Below are positions 39,201 through 52,951 of a stretch of DNA of 64,000 nucleotides, one piece after another. Numbering within the stretch: the stretch's first letter is position 1; each line of letters begins with the position of its first letter. Source of the DNA: Tanytarsus gracilentus (lineage: Eukaryota; Arthropoda; Insecta; Diptera; Chironomidae); the NCBI GenBank assembly GCA_038502055.1, contig JAXRKN010000043.1, positions 3,720,001 through 3,784,000 on the forward strand. Direction: 5' to 3'. Made by a program: the position numbers and the translations under genes. The notes beneath the pieces were generated by a model, which saw only the letters and a list, made by a program, of their open reading frames with translations, did not search any database and had not been told where the DNA came from.

Positions 39201-39661
39201 GCAAGCAGCAGAACCTTCTCAACTTCTCTCTTATTTTTCTTTTATTTTTGACGTACGACAAACGATGATATAATTTAATAATTCCTGGCATTTAAATTTA
39301 AATTATCTCATCTCTACAAGTCCGACCGGTGCCTCCATAATAAGCATGTCGAAAAATTAGATGTCTCGAGATAGAGAATGAAGAGATGAATAACCGATTA
39401 TTAGAGAAATTGTTGACACAAGATCAAATTCAATCATGTCAATCATCCGACGAAATTCCAAGTTGGATTTCGAGGCCATGTGCGCACGATGAAGTTTTTA
39501 ATAATTCGTCAAAATTATATCATTTCAGGTAGAACGCAAAAGATATCTGTGAGGCGTTTTTGTGAAGGTAGACAAAAGAAATGCGGGAGTGAAATTGATG
39601 TGAAAAAATTTGGATTGTTTTTTTTTGTTCCATGATGAGAAAAACGCAATTCAAAAATATT

Positions 39662-39748
39662 TAAAAAATTTATTGCAGAAATTTTGCTATAAAAATTATA
39701 ATTAGAGAAAACTGCTATAACTACAAGAAATCTGCAATAAATTTTTTA
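39662..39748. repeat. 87-base hairpin with perfect 18-base arms
   Basis: TAAAAAATTTATTGCAGA at 39662-39679 is perfectly complementary to TCTGCAATAAATTTTTTA at 39731-39748. The 51-base interior contains TGCTATAA twice. A pairing of this length is unlikely to be chance even in AT-rich DNA. It could be a small hairpin element or a non-coding RNA precursor. Confidence 0.7.
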
Positions 39749-42700
39749 TACCGTTTTTGTTAAAAGAAGTTTGGTCAATTTTACTCAATTAGAAATTTCA
39801 AATTTCCAGTTTTAACTCTAAAAACCTAGAAGAGTAATTTTCAGTAATCATCTCTCAAATTATAGCAGCAAGAACATTTTTCTCTCTCCTCGTCTGTGCA
39901 CATTCAAATCATCTTAAAACTATTTTCAACAAATCTACAGCGCATCATTGAAAAGGGCGTTAAGGCGAAGAAAGCGAGAAGATGTTGAAGATAATTATTT
40001 TTGAAAACAAAAGAAGAAGAAAAATTAGATTTTTCAGAGAATGAACTGAAATTGATCTCGTTGATGATGGGAATTCGTATGGAGCACAATGAATACCCTT
40101 TCACATTTTTCTCATGGCGCAGCAATAATTTTAAATTTCAATGGAAGATGGCTTATTGATTTGTGAGTTTTGCCTTCGATGATTTTTTTATTAGTGACCT
40201 AGAAAAAAATTACATTTTAGCCAAAAGGTATGAAAAGGCACATATTTCTCTGTTTTTAGAAGTGTTAAAGGTTCGCCGATTTCTTCAACTCTCGTTAAGG
40301 TCGTGTCGTGAACGATTCACTTCATAAATTTCAACTTTCTCTCAAAATCTTGTTTAGATTTGTGTTTCAATACAAAATCGATCTTGATTTCAGCTTCGAT
40401 TATGGGAAAAAAGTGGAAATTTTGCCGGAAGTTCGACAGTTGAGATTTAGAGTTGAAGTTCAAAAGAAAAATAGAAATTGTAAATTTTTAAATATATTTT
40501 TTATTTTCGCAATTTTAAATTAACTTTCAGGTGAAATGACATGAAAAAAGCTTTTTTAAATCCTTAAGTTTTTCATGTTAAATCACATCTAAGAAATCTC
40601 TCTCTTCAACTCATCATCACCCAGTCATAAATCCCTTAGATGGAAGATTTAAGAGTCTTAAGAAGAGCGGACATGACACAATGAGGAACGAGTTGACATG
40701 AGTGAGAGCGAGCGCAATATTATCAAGGCGAAAAAATCATTAAATAGAAAATTGTGCACACACAACTCGAATAGATTCAACAACAATAACCGTTAGGAGG
40801 ATTACAATCATGTTGATGAAGTTTAATGGCGAGTTAATAACTTAAGCATCATCGTCGAGGAGATCAGACCATCGTGCAAAGGATGGCAGAAAGATAATGA
40901 CAATGACCTCTCATCACACAATAATTATAACAAAAAAAACTGAAAGATGAATGACGTTTGTTTAATAAAGAATTAATCCTCAATCTAAACTGGGTTAAGC
41001 CATCACATTGTTTGTTGATGAAGCTGAATTAAATTCATAATCTAGAGATGATAATTTGGATTCAAAAAAATCAAGGATTCAGTGAAAAAATTTTTATTCT
41101 GTTTTTATACAAAATTCTAAATGTGAAACAATTTTAAACAAAATAAAATTCAGAAACTGATTCAAGTTTATTTCTTTAGTTATTTTTAACGAGTAGTAAA
41201 GACAATTTCACCCGTATCATAAATTTCATATTCTTTCGCCTTTACACACACTCGACTTTGGGTAAACGGCAAGTAGGTTCGAGAGCAAGAAGAAGTTTAA
41301 GCAAGGTATCATCATCGAAAAAGATTCTTGTTAACTCTTTTTTTTACTTCTTCTTATTTTATGGCCATTATTTCATCGCAAGCGAGTGAGTGAGAGAGAA
41401 AGAGATTTTTTATGACTTTCGAGCAAATAATTTTATTTATATTTTTTTGGGTTTTCTCTCTCGCCCAATATATATTTTTTTTTGGGGCCGATGAGTGAAT
41501 AAACGAGAGGCAATAATCATATTTATTTATTCAGTAAGCAATAAAGACGAAAAAGACGATGCAGAAATTGCAAATTTTCTCTTCTCTTGCATGTGACGCA
41601 AATTTCGCTATAAATTCTCAAAATTTATTCCCTCACATTCGCTTAATGATCTAAGCACATGAGATTTCACGGCTATAATGACTAAAGGAAATTGCAATGC
41701 GATTCACACTGGCGAAGGTGAGCGACTTGGTGACTGCGGGAGTTGATTGCTTCTGGAACAACTTGCACAATGACTTCTTCGCAGCGGATAAAATATATTT
41801 AATTGCTATCACCATCAATACAGGCAGCGAAAGGAGCTTTTAATTGTGGGAATAAATTTGTAGCGCTAAGTGATGACTTTAAATTTCAACCTGAAAATTT
41901 CTGAGTCAACAATTAAAATTCAATGAATCCTTAAAATCAATTGACTAAGTTTAAGCATGACCCCAATAAATGTCGAGATTTACTTTTATCTCAAAGACAA
42001 TGTCCACGTGCATGTTTTGCGCAAGAATTTTTCAATGTTCTTCGGAATAATCTTAATGATGATATTATTCAATATCGCGTAAGCGTATATGTAAATGTGG
42101 GAGAGAGATATGTTAGCCATGGCGAGCTGAGTGTTCACCATATTTAGATGAGGGTAATTGAAACATAAAGAGGAGAAGATCATTTATATCTCGAATGTAT
42201 ATTCTAGATGATTATGATGATGATGCAAATAGTTTGTTAACATGCCATTTTAAGAGCTTAAATTCTGTTGTTGCAGAAGGAGGCACAGAGAAGGTAATCA
42301 TTATCAAACCGGAAAAATCTTTTTCTCTCTCTCTTTTTCATGCCTTGGCGCATACATTGAACCGAGAAGAGAAGAGATATAAATTAAAAGACAGTTTGCG
42401 TAATAAATAACAAATTTATGCATATCGATCGAACTCGTTAACGAAAAAAAAATCATACAGAAAGTCATAAAATGAAAATTTATGCAATATTTCGGAAACG
42501 AGAGCGCGGAAAACGAAGAAAAATCATAAATTGCTTGGTGTTTGTTAAACAATTTGTATGAAAGCATAAAAAGGGCTGGAGAGAACATAAATTAATATGT
42601 GGATTTTTGTGTTTATGAAGCAATTGAGGGGAAAAGATTTTTTAAATGCAAAATGTTGCAGAACTGAAAAATTAACAAAATTTTTAAACAGTTTTAAAAT

Positions 42701-45700
42701 AAAAAGTCGTTGAATATTTAAAATCCCATAAAATTCTCCCTCAACACTTTTAATAGCGTTCTCATAGTTTAAAATTCTGCACATTAAAAAATTTCTCTAA
42801 TCAAAAATTCACAAAATAAAATTCCTCGAACATAAATTCAAAGTTTTTATTTTCAATCAATTAATTTGAGAAAAATTCTCACAATAATTAATGTCATCTG
42901 CAGGGTTCTATTTCAGCGTCGAAGTTTATAATGAAAAATTATTCACTGCGACGATAATTTGTTAGCATAAAGCTGCATTTTTATGACAGGTCAAAGCGGA
43001 GAGAAATTAATTTGCATATCGGAGTAATTAAGGAAGTGGCTTGGGTTGTGAGAAAGTTTTTGTTTTGGGAGTTGCTTAAAATAATTAAAAATATCCTTCA
43101 AGTGAATTTTATTGACTGTCCACCAATAACATCAGCTGTGACTCTCACTCGGACACCCCGCTGTCATTCTTTATTCTTATCATTCTCCATTGAGCTCTCC
43201 ATCAAAGCCTTTTGAATAAAACCATCAGTCATATTGTGAATTGTGTGTCGATATGACATATTTTTCTATATATTTTATTGTAATCCCGCCTCGTTCCTCA
43301 CTTTATGAATCTTTCTCCCCGTGTGTCGTCTTCTTCGTCGTCAATTTTGACATTTGTATGCGGAGCCGCCGAACAAATTTGTTTGTTATTGTGAAGTTCG
43401 CTACCCAAACAATGGCTGTATCGAGTGAGTGTGTGTGGATTGATTGAGGCACCTGATTTGGATGTGCTTGATTTATTTTCTCACATATGTCTTACTGGAA
43501 GAGAGATGCCCGAGGTGTAAAGACAATATGGTTAAAATTCTCAAGAAATATCCACGTGTGGACATAGAAAAAAATTTACTCCTATATTCTTGTTAATTTA
43601 GAACCTCAACTCTATTTCAGTGTCCATATTTTAAAAACTTCCCGTGTAGCTCACATGACTTCATCCGATCCATCATCGAACATCAATCCAATCGCAATTT
43701 CCATTTTTTACCGCCTCACAAACACGCAAATATTGTGAGAAATTAATTATTTGACATTTGTCTGCAAATAAAATCATCAATAGCTTGTGGCTGACAGTTG
43801 ATGGCTCATTTCTCTCTCGCGTACATTATCTTCGTGATAAATTGATAATTTTTATTTCTGCCACGCGGTTTCAGATTGTGATTTATCACCGAAAAATGAT
43901 AATTATTTTCTGACACTTATCCTGTGCACGTCAGATGTCGGCAATTGCCGTTGTTTTATATTTATATATGAAAATGTCATTAATTCAATTTTCCTCGCCA
44001 TGCATGACCGTGTTGGGAGAGAGAGAAAATGATTAAATGCTGTTTTGATGAAACGTGAAAATAAAAATTATTTTTCGTGTCTCTTTTTTTCGGAGAGAAG
44101 AAGAAAAAATTAATAAATTACCTTCGAATATTTATTTTGTGTGTGCGGCCTGCGAAAAGAGACGATATCGAATTCCATTTCAATTAATTATATTTTTCCG
44201 CTCAACCAGTGAAATGTTAGAAGATTCTCAAGATTTTGCAATAACGATAAATTTTTTGTGTGGAATTTAATTTTTCATCTCGAGTCGCTTGATGATTGAA
44301 AATTATTTTTATGAGCTCCTTCGACGGTTATTAATTGACAAATTCCATAGCAATTAATTTTTACAATTGCTTTTTTAAAAAAGTTCTTCAGTCTCTAGTT
44401 TCTTAATTAATTCAATTCCATTTTAAATATTTCTCTCTTTTAATCTTACAGCGATTTTATTTTGATTTATTAATTTTCACGGGTCGTATTTCAATTTTCA
44501 GACGCTTCATGATTCTCATGATCGTGTGGCTTATGAGCGATTTTGATTGATAAATTGTCTATTGGGAGATCAATATTACTTTTTCTCTTCTTATTCGTTC
44601 ACTTTTTTTTGTGCGTTAAGCAGCATTCCATCAATTTTCTCTTTTCTGTGTGATCCCATGACAGCGAGTGAAATTAAAAATTCGTGAGCATTGCGTTTCT
44701 AGGTCTTTTAACTTCTATATTCTCTTGTCCATCATGACTTCTATCTTAAAAAGTATCTTTTAAGCCACAAAACGATGATGAACGAATAACATGAAATGAA
44801 ATGCTATAATCTGATTATCATATTAAGTTCTTTTAATTTTTTTCTCTCTCACTGACTTTTTCCCTCACTTTTTAATATTTTCTTTCTTATTCAGTTCACT
44901 CGAGACACATAGAGTTGGGCTTGCTAGATGGGTCAAGTCAAGTGAAGGTAAGAAGTTGGATTAAAATGTGATGCGGGAGGGAATGTTCAAAAAAAATTAT
45001 TCATAAATACATTTTGAACATATTTTGTCCTCACTATTTTTTAATTTTAAATGAAATTTTAAATTTTCCCATTTTTTGTGTCCCCTCCCTATCTCTCCGC
45101 CTTTTTCCTTCATCATAAGTCTGAGTGATGTGGATTTCTTCTAACATTTTTCTTTACAATATCTTTTCGTCATAGTCTCAAGCTCTACAAAATAATACGA
45201 AATTAGAATAATCGTCGTTGACTTAAATTGATATTTACAGCACACAGCAGCGATGAAGAGAGGCGGAAAAAATTTATATAAGAGTTCACAATTTCTTTAA
45301 TTCCGAGTTGATGACGAGTAACAAGGTAGCGAACATAGATAGAAGTCGTGTGTTCGAGAGAGTGCACACACACTCCATGAAGCTGAGCGGACATTACGAG
45401 GTGTTAATTTGAATGAATAGAGATAAATCCCTGGTTGAATGAGAAATGTTACACATATCTTATCGTGTTGTGTGTGAGGTTGAGTAAGATAAAAAGAGAG
45501 AGAGCAAGAAAAATGCCTTGTTAACTGGCCGTGTAAGTTGATAAGGTTTAAATATGAATCTGAAATTGTGTCGCGAGATAATTTTATTTTAAATCTTTCA
45601 AAAATAAATAAATTCTTCGATACTAAAATTATTCAGTGTTCAACCCTTTGCAACTCTCTTAAACTTACATGCAATGAAAAATTATTCCAAACCGAATTAT

Positions 45701-47879
45701 TAATGTCTTCTCAATCAACAACAAATGATGCCAAAAAATTTCACTGCTACGCAACATATTCGAATAAATATGTCGTCGAGACAGGTAGATCGTGGCTTTG
45801 AGATAACGAGGCAGGGGAAAAAAAGTATATTTCCAAAAAGACAGCGACGATGTGAAGAAAAATTTTATTTTCATGCCTTTTCGTTGAGCACTGACAAAAA
45901 TCGCAATAATATTCCGCGACGGCGGTTTCGATTTTAAGACCATATTTAGATAGACCTCAATAGATTTCGTATGTTATATGAGTTAAGCCTACCCGTGTGC
46001 AAATTATTGTCCGGAACGGAACAGAGCATATTGAAGAAATTAGATGATCGAGTTGAAATTGACAGATTTTTGACGTACGCAATTTTTTTCGAGTGAATTT
46101 TTTTAAAACCTAAAATTTTGTCAAAAAATCGTAGAAATTAAAATTTCACCTTTTATCCGCAAAGAAAAAAATCTCAAACTTATGTAGATGATCGCTTGAC
46201 AAACTAGTGTGAGAATAAAATAAAATTTTTGATGATAAAATAATGCAAATGTGCTCACATATGGAGAAAGAAAAATTGTAATTTATTGGTCAGCGTGTAA
46301 ACTTTTAAACGGAATATGAAATCAAGTTGTTAACGATTTTGAAAATGTTCGACGATTTGCTGATTATTGATTGGCTTTTTATGTTGATGACAAGATTTTT
46401 CATTAGCATTAAAATTTTCACTTTTAAAACGACACGAAATTATTTATTCATTGATTTGATGATAAAAATTAAAATTAAAAACTTCACCAAAATAGTTAAA
46501 TCACGCCGTTTTTCAGCCATTGTTTAAAAAATGATGAATTGAAAATTTATTGTATTTGTAAAAATGTTCGAGGTGAGTGAGAGAGAATGATTCTGAAAAA
46601 CATCTCCACGATATAAATGTTTAAAGCCATGATCTCGTACACAGCTAAGAATTCGTGCTGTGAAGAGAAAACCATCAAAAAAATTTAACTATAACTCGCA
46701 TATCGCGATTAAAACAAATGACTTCGGATAGAAAAGAGTAGAAGAGAATTTTTAGAGGCACCATAAATTAAATTTACAATTATTGCAAGAATCACACGCG
46801 GCGCTCAGTTTTTATTTAATTAAAATATAATTTTATGAGACTTTTATGCTGGAAAGATAAAAGAAGAATTACAACATGTTTATTTTTTGAAAAAATTTGA
46901 ATTTTTAACAGAATTTTTGAATTTTACTTTTACCATTTTTAATTCAATTCCTCGAATATTTATTTGCCTCATAACTTCTCACTCCTTACAAAGGTGTTTG
47001 CGCTACAAATTATAAACAATTTTTATATTCAACGGAACATGAGTTCTTTCTAAAAATTGTGCTAGTTCAGCAGAAAATAGATTTTAATCATTCTTTCTCT
47101 CTCATTGTGCCCATTGTTATATTCAATTTGCTCTAAAAGCGACACACACACGACGGAGTTTCACTTACTAAATTCAACAGAACTTAAATGACGATAAAGA
47201 GAGAGAGAAAGAAGGAACAACAAATAACACTTGGTGTACAATCGAATTTCTGATTGTGAGAGGAAAACAAATTTAAATTTGAATTAGGCGAAAAAAGGCG
47301 CTTTGGAACAAATTAAGAAAAAGAGCCGGAATGGAGAGCACGAATGGGCATAAAAACTTTTTCGCTGATAAGATCGCGCACATTTAACAATATTGTGCCT
47401 CGCGAGAGAGAGAAATTCGTGGTACATTGATATGATTTCTATGCCATTTGTGCCAGACACAAAAGAGCAAGTTTTGTGTGCTAATGTTGAATGGTAATTT
47501 GAGTTCAGGTAATGGATTATCCACACGGTTATTGTTTCTACCGGAGTTCGATCGTTCAAGCGAGCGAAGGTTGGCAAAATGCAAGGGCTGAAAATATTTT
47601 TTTAACAAGAAATTTCATTTTTCAAATTTAAATCCATAAAAAAATAAAATTACCACTGCTCGACCGCCAGCAAAATCCAACCAGCAATTTGAATATCGTG
47701 AATTGTAAAATGCAAAACAAAGTTGAATGTTAAGGTTAACTTGTAACAAATTTTTTGCGCCCATATCTTTCTGTGTGAGCTCTCATCGCCTCGAATGTGT
47801 GCGCGCAAAAAAGCATAAAATTGACGAGTGAAAAGAATCGAGATTGAATTAGAAAACAAAAAAATTGAGGACAATGTGA

Positions 47880-47885
47880 TTTATT
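47880..47885 (-). terminator. Candidate poly(A) signal overlapping the TTLL stop codon
   Basis: On the minus strand the gene ends ...TGT TAA ATAAA, so AATAAA begins at the first base of the final A pair of the stop region and ends at 47880. If used, the 3' untranslated region would be only about 15-35 bases. Confidence 0.4.
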
Positions 47886-49570
47886 TAACAAAATCTTAAA
47901 TTTTTTTTGCACATCCCTGTGTACCACTTTGTAAGTCGCTCATTTGGTTTTGTTAAATTTTTCATCATATTCACATCAGACTTTATGATATTTTGAGTGG
48001 GTGGAAAAAGTCGCCGAAAATGTCCAGAGTTCATTTGCTCTTGATAAGACACGATCAATTCTCGTTTCCATCCATCTGCTATCATGCAATTCCAACAGAC
48101 TTCACACTCCTCGTCACACGTGATATTGCATTTATTTCTCATGCATTCTTCGGGATTGATTGCCAGCACAGATCCATCAACTAAAATCATTCGCTCATAT
48201 TCGGCTGGAAAATCACCGAAATATTTCATGTGGTAATTTGTTGCAACGCCGACAAGTTGAAAGAAGCTGTAGATAACATTTTCAAATAGCGGTTGAAAGG
48301 GAGGTTTTTCGCCATGAAGGTTTGGACTCATGTTGACTTCAAGGAGATAAAGATTGAAATTTTCATCCAACATCATGTCGAAGCGGAAGAGCTCAAAGTA
48401 ATTCCATTTTGATGATTTTATTCTTTCGAGCTAAAAAATAATTAAAAAATTACATGCGAAATTTTATCTATGTTCCACTTACATACTTAAAATTGTTTTT
48501 TAATACTGTTCTAATAATAATCGCTAATGACTCATTAAAATATCAATTACCTCTTTAACCATATTTGCCTCTTTGCTCAACATTATTTCTCGAATTAAAT
48601 TCTCAATTTTAACGCGAACTTCTTCTAAACTTTTTCCTTTAGATTTCAAGTATTCTTCGAGAGCTTCATTGTAGCCAAAATCTTTGTCGAGATATTTTTT
48701 AGTGAACATAAATTTGTCAGCTCCATGATGACTGCTATCGATGACATAACTTTGAATATCATCAGGATCTGAGATGTTGTATGGCTTTGGTGTGAATCGC
48801 AAGTGAAAATGACGATCGTAGTAATAGAGTCTGAGAGGGTTAACAGACGTAATTGCAACATATGCGGCAATGTCAAACTTATGTCCATCCCATAAAAGTG
48901 GATTTTCGATAAATTCCTGGACAAAATTTCCAATCAAATGCGATTTAGTTTCCTCAATAATGATTTCTGATGCTTTCATCAACTTCACACCTCGATTTGT
49001 TTTTGCTTTCGTAATAAATTTCTTATTCGGATGTTCAGCAGCGTATTTTTGAAAAGTTTCATTATCTTGAAAGCCTTTTGGAATGTATTTAGAGTCAGTT
49101 TGAGTTGCGAGATAAAATTTTGATGCAAAAGCCACGTTTCCAGGTATGTGATTTATTTTTTGATAAGGGTTTAACTTCGTCACATCGAGTTTCCAAGATT
49201 GATATGGAAAAGTCCAGAGAAGATCCCAAGAATCGATCGGAAGATCTTGCGGTAAACTTCCATTTAATTCAATTCTCTCCAAATTTAATCTGCTGAGAAC
49301 TGCCGTAACCAAATAAATTATCCACGTTGTTGCTGTGTTGTCATAAAGAATATATCTTGGTCTTTGAATTTTTGTAATTTTCTCAACAACTAAAGGTTCA
49401 CATTTATTCTCAACTTTTACAAATGGCTCTTGTCTTGCCCAAATACCAGCTAAAATTACAAAAATTGCAGAGAGAAGAATAATTAGAACTTTTCGCTCAA
49501 AATTTGAGTGTTCTCTCTTCAATTCAATTTCAGTCATTCTGATTCTAATTTTACTGTCAAAAATTTTCAT
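47885..49570 (-). CDS. Membrane-anchored tubulin tyrosine ligase-like (TTLL) enzyme, TTLL-15-like
   Basis: Two exons, 49570-48551 and 48430-47885, joined in phase 0 across a GT-AG intron of 120 bases (donor GAG|gtaatt, acceptor ttttag|CTCGAA), give 521 residues. TTLL enzymes use ATP to ligate amino acids, typically glutamate or glycine, to tubulin. The ATP-grasp fold is intact: HIPGN (141-145), TKAKTNRGVKL (187-197), QEFIENPLLWDGHKFDI (218-234), FELFRFDMM (352-360) and LLEVNMSPNL (369-378). D358, E371 and N373 are the expected metal-binding residues. A hydrophobic helix at about 28-44 follows a basic start, so the protein is a single-pass membrane protein, as in the TTLL-15 group of invertebrates. 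A cysteine-rich stretch at 437-456 (CxxxxCxxxCxxxCxxCxxC) follows the ATP-grasp core and may be disulfide-bonded or metal-binding. Family assignment is secure; the tubulin modification and the side of the membrane facing the catalytic domain are unknown. Confidence 0.93.
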
Positions 49571-52064
49571 TTAAGCCAACTTTGATAAAAATTTCAATTA
49601 AAAATTTTTTGTCTTTTAAATTTTATTAAAATTTTGAATGTTTGATCAAAGCAAACTTTTTGAATTTAAATAATTTTTCTTCAGTGTATTTTTAATCTGG
49701 CGATTAAAATTAAATCCATGGCTAATCCGAATTTATTTCTTAAAAATTTTAAAGACAGCTCGATTAACTCAATTTCACTCGAAAAAACTACATGAAGAAA
49801 ATTATTCGCATTATGCGATTCAATATGTCAACGAGACAAGACAGAAATGTCATTTTTATCGTCATTTCAATACCTCGGTCTGCCTTTCTCGCTACTTGAT
49901 ATTTTTCCGCGAAGTTCAATTTAAATAAATTTAATTTCATATTATGTCAATCTCTTTTTTGCTTTCACTCGCTCTGGCATAACTAGTTGGCTGCTGATTG
50001 ATAATTTCACTCTCGAAATTGATTTTTTGACAAATTTTTCTTGTCATATTGAATTTTAATAGAATAAAATTTAATTCTACAAAAGTTATTGAAAACATGT
50101 TCGCGCTCTCAACACACTTAGCAACTCTCGTTTTGAACTTAATAGATTTGCCTCACTTTAAAACTGAAAATTGCCCGCTTTGAGCATTCTATGAGTAATT
50201 TTCTTTTGTACAATGCCGCACACAAACTGTAAGTCCGTGCCACGCTTCGAAATTGATTTTTTCCAAGTCAACACATCTAATTAACTGTAGAAAATTAAAT
50301 AAATGGTCGCTTGATTTTGCACACCGACATAAATTTATTAAAACTTTAATCATGTGGCGAGATTAAAATTTATTTGCTATGCAAGAGAGTTTCTTGGCCT
50401 TTTTTTGTTTCTCATACACGCATTGAAGTTAATTTTTTATTGACGATCATTATGATATCAAATTTCCACCTATCCTATGGTCACTGCTTCACGATGTGAA
50501 TGTTTTGATTTAATTCTTAATTAATTGCGTGCAATCAAAACATAAAACAAGACTGTGTGTATTTGTTAATATTCATAGAGATTGTCTCACTCAAAACTTT
50601 TATGATGACAGTAAATCAAGTTGAAATTCTTTAGAGATTTATTGAAATTAGCGACATATTTTTTGAAAGTGGAGTTAATTAATTCTAGTTAAAAAATTAA
50701 ATTTTTCGGTTGAATTTAAAAAATTCTCAACGACCCACGAAAAAAAAATTGTGATTTCAGAATTATCACCGTCGACTTCATTATGCAGGCAATCAACATA
50801 AGAAGACTTAAAATTATATTCTCATTTTTTTCGAGTAACGAATCCGATGATGCGGAGAGAGAAGATTAATCATTTTTCATTAAATAAAAAATACTTTTAT
50901 GCTCTCGATGATCACTCATGTGCTTGGGACGGAGAGAGAGAGTTAATGCCATGCTCACTCACATCATCATCATTTCAGTTTGGTGTAATAGCCTAACTCA
51001 CATATTTAACGAGAGCGAGAGGCTTGATTAGACTCCAAAATGCTCCAACTGGGCTCTCATGCTCTCGATCGATGAAATTAGTGGCATTTCACTGAAGAAT
51101 GAACTTCAACACAAAATGCGGGCACAAAACAATTTTTCTTTTTACAAATAATTGATTTTCTTCTTGCTCTCCATTCTTCTATGCGCACTCATTGTTGCTC
51201 TCTTGATCCGCATAAAATGATTATAATTCCACCTCCTTACATCCATAAGAGAGTTCCATCAATGAACTCGAAAAATAATAATGAACAATGAACTTTTTTT
51301 AAAGGTGCGGAAAAAATGACTTTGAGCTAACGGTTTTCGGGTAAAGATTTAAAATTGATTGTAGATGGATCTATTGATGATTATTTCGGTCATTTGCGAA
51401 AAATGAGAGTACTGACTTGGACTTGAGATCTGCTTGTTATTAAATTAGCTGAAAAGAATTTTATGAAAAAAATTGTAGAACTCTAGTAAAAAATCTAAAA
51501 TAATCTGCTTGAATTAAAATTCTCTTAAGTGGTCAACTTCGAGTCGAAAGCATTTCAATTTAAAAGTTAAATTAATTTAAATTAATTGAAGAGTGTTGCA
51601 TTTTCTGCATCATCTCGACAAAGCACGCAACAACTTAAAATTCCTCATTCTCGAAGGCATTCGAGTACACACTCTTCAGGTTAACATAAAAAGCACTTTG
51701 AGTTGCCAACACAATCGAGAGAAACAGTAACATGTCGATAGGTTGGAAGTACTTTCTTCTTCTTCTTCATTGACCTCATAATCATTTCTCTTCCCTGAGT
51801 CATGTTAAAGATTTGTTTGTTCAATTGTTGCCTATATGTGAGCTCTCTTTCTCTATTGATTTTCTTTTTCTCCTCTCACCTCTTCCTACATCGAGCGCCT
51901 GTAAATGGCAGCCAGCATAATGTTCTGTTTTCGCTTCAAGTACATCACGATGTGATACATTAGAAATTTTCAAATCGAAGTATGAAAGTTACTAGAATGA
52001 ATATTTTTCAAATCTTATTGAGAAACTGAAGATTTTTTTGCTAAACTAAAATTAACGATTTATT
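49571..52064. other. Intergenic region upstream of the TTLL gene
   Basis: No supportable gene. It contains a GAGAGAGAGA tract near 50930 and the 5' flank of the TTLL gene; no clear TATA or initiator could be placed. The right end is the 3' flank of the small membrane-protein gene. Confidence 0.5.
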
Positions 52065-52738
52065 TCACACTAAATTAATTTCCATTTCATTTTCAATTTT
52101 AATTTTATGCTTAAGCGATAAAATTGTCAAAAAACAATAAACATCCAACACGACGGCAGTTATGAGCGTGTAATATTTTGATTCAGTGAAGAAAGCTAAA
52201 ATTTTGTTATCGAAATTTGTGATTGAAAGCACCCAAAATATTCCAATATTCAAAATGACATCAAAAATTAGAAGAACGAGCATCCCAACAAGTTTAAAAT
52301 GAGATTTCTGAAAATTTAATTAATTTAAAATTATCAATGATTAACTTTTTTTAGATTTACCCTTTTAATTCCATTCAGTAAATAAATTCCAGAAAGAAGA
52401 ATAAAGAAGCAATAAATTCCGGCAAGAATAATTAGAGCTAAAAATTATTTTTAATGACCGTAAAAGAATGATTTTAAAATTTCTTACCAATCAGAATTGC
52501 TTTGTTTGAATCTTTATCATTGTCAATTAGAATACTGGCACCAGAAAATGACGCTAAAATTAATTTGAAATATTTTAAAACCAACTTTGATGCTGAAAAT
52601 CTTACCAAATATTCCTAAAATTCCCACAAAGACACTCAACCATCCAATAATTTTTCCAGCAGTCTCAAGAGACATGCAAAACAGGAAATTGTTTAAAATT
52701 GGCTGCTTCATTTCTTTCAACTTCTCAGAAAGCTTCAC
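52065..52738 (-). CDS. Small four-helix membrane protein, paralogue A
   Basis: Four exons, 52738-52606, 52553-52488, 52437-52361 and 52307-52065, with short GT-AG introns in phases 1, 1 and 0, give 172 residues. The start MKLSEKLKEMKQPILNNF follows a stop-containing leader; Met10 is another possible start and would align better with paralogue B. Four hydrophobic helices are seen: about residues 31-46, 64-88, 96-116 and 127-150, with a short charged tail ending KIENEMEINLV. The conserved motif before helix 1 is NNFLFCMSLETAGKIIG. There is no signal peptide; both ends are probably cytosolic. I do not recognise a function. The length, CxSLETG-type start and topology recall uncharacterised insect small membrane proteins, perhaps of the DUF4728 type, but this is only a suggestion. 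It lies 214 bases downstream of paralogue B on the same strand. Confidence 0.78.
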
Positions 52739-52811
52739 ATCTCTGAACTAAAGTTTTTAATCCAAATAATACTTAAAGATTAATAAGTTGTGAAAGTTTT
52801 TCAAAATATTT

Positions 52812-52827
52812 AACTGATATCTTATCA
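52812..52827 (-). promoter_or_regulatory. Initiator-like and GATA motifs before paralogue A
   Basis: On the minus strand TGATAAG (52827-52821) is followed by TCAGTT (52817-52812), which matches the arthropod initiator and would give a leader of about 76 bases. A second TCAGTT/TGATAA pair lies at about 52889-52898. WGATAAR sites are typical of insect gut and fat-body promoters. Motif evidence only. Confidence 0.35.
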
Positions 52828-52951
52828 TAAATTACTGTGGTGTGGATTGGTTTGCTGTAATAGTAAAGGTCTAATTAAATGACTCATTAACTGATAAAAA
52901 CAATAACAAAGCTTTTTGAGAAAATTAATATTTATTTGAAAATATTTTTAT

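Larger units (their letters stand above)
30693..47879. other. 17-kb gene desert
   Basis: No gene could be supported on either strand. Frames stay below 100 codons and show no domain, signal-peptide-plus-cysteine pattern or splice-linked series. GAGA/CTCT tracts are common (for example near 41390 and 47195). An inverted-repeat hairpin at 39662-39748 and a short terminal-repeat segment at 36097-36200 are listed separately. The stretch may be regulatory DNA or an intron of a gene whose exons lie outside the window. Confidence 0.5.
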
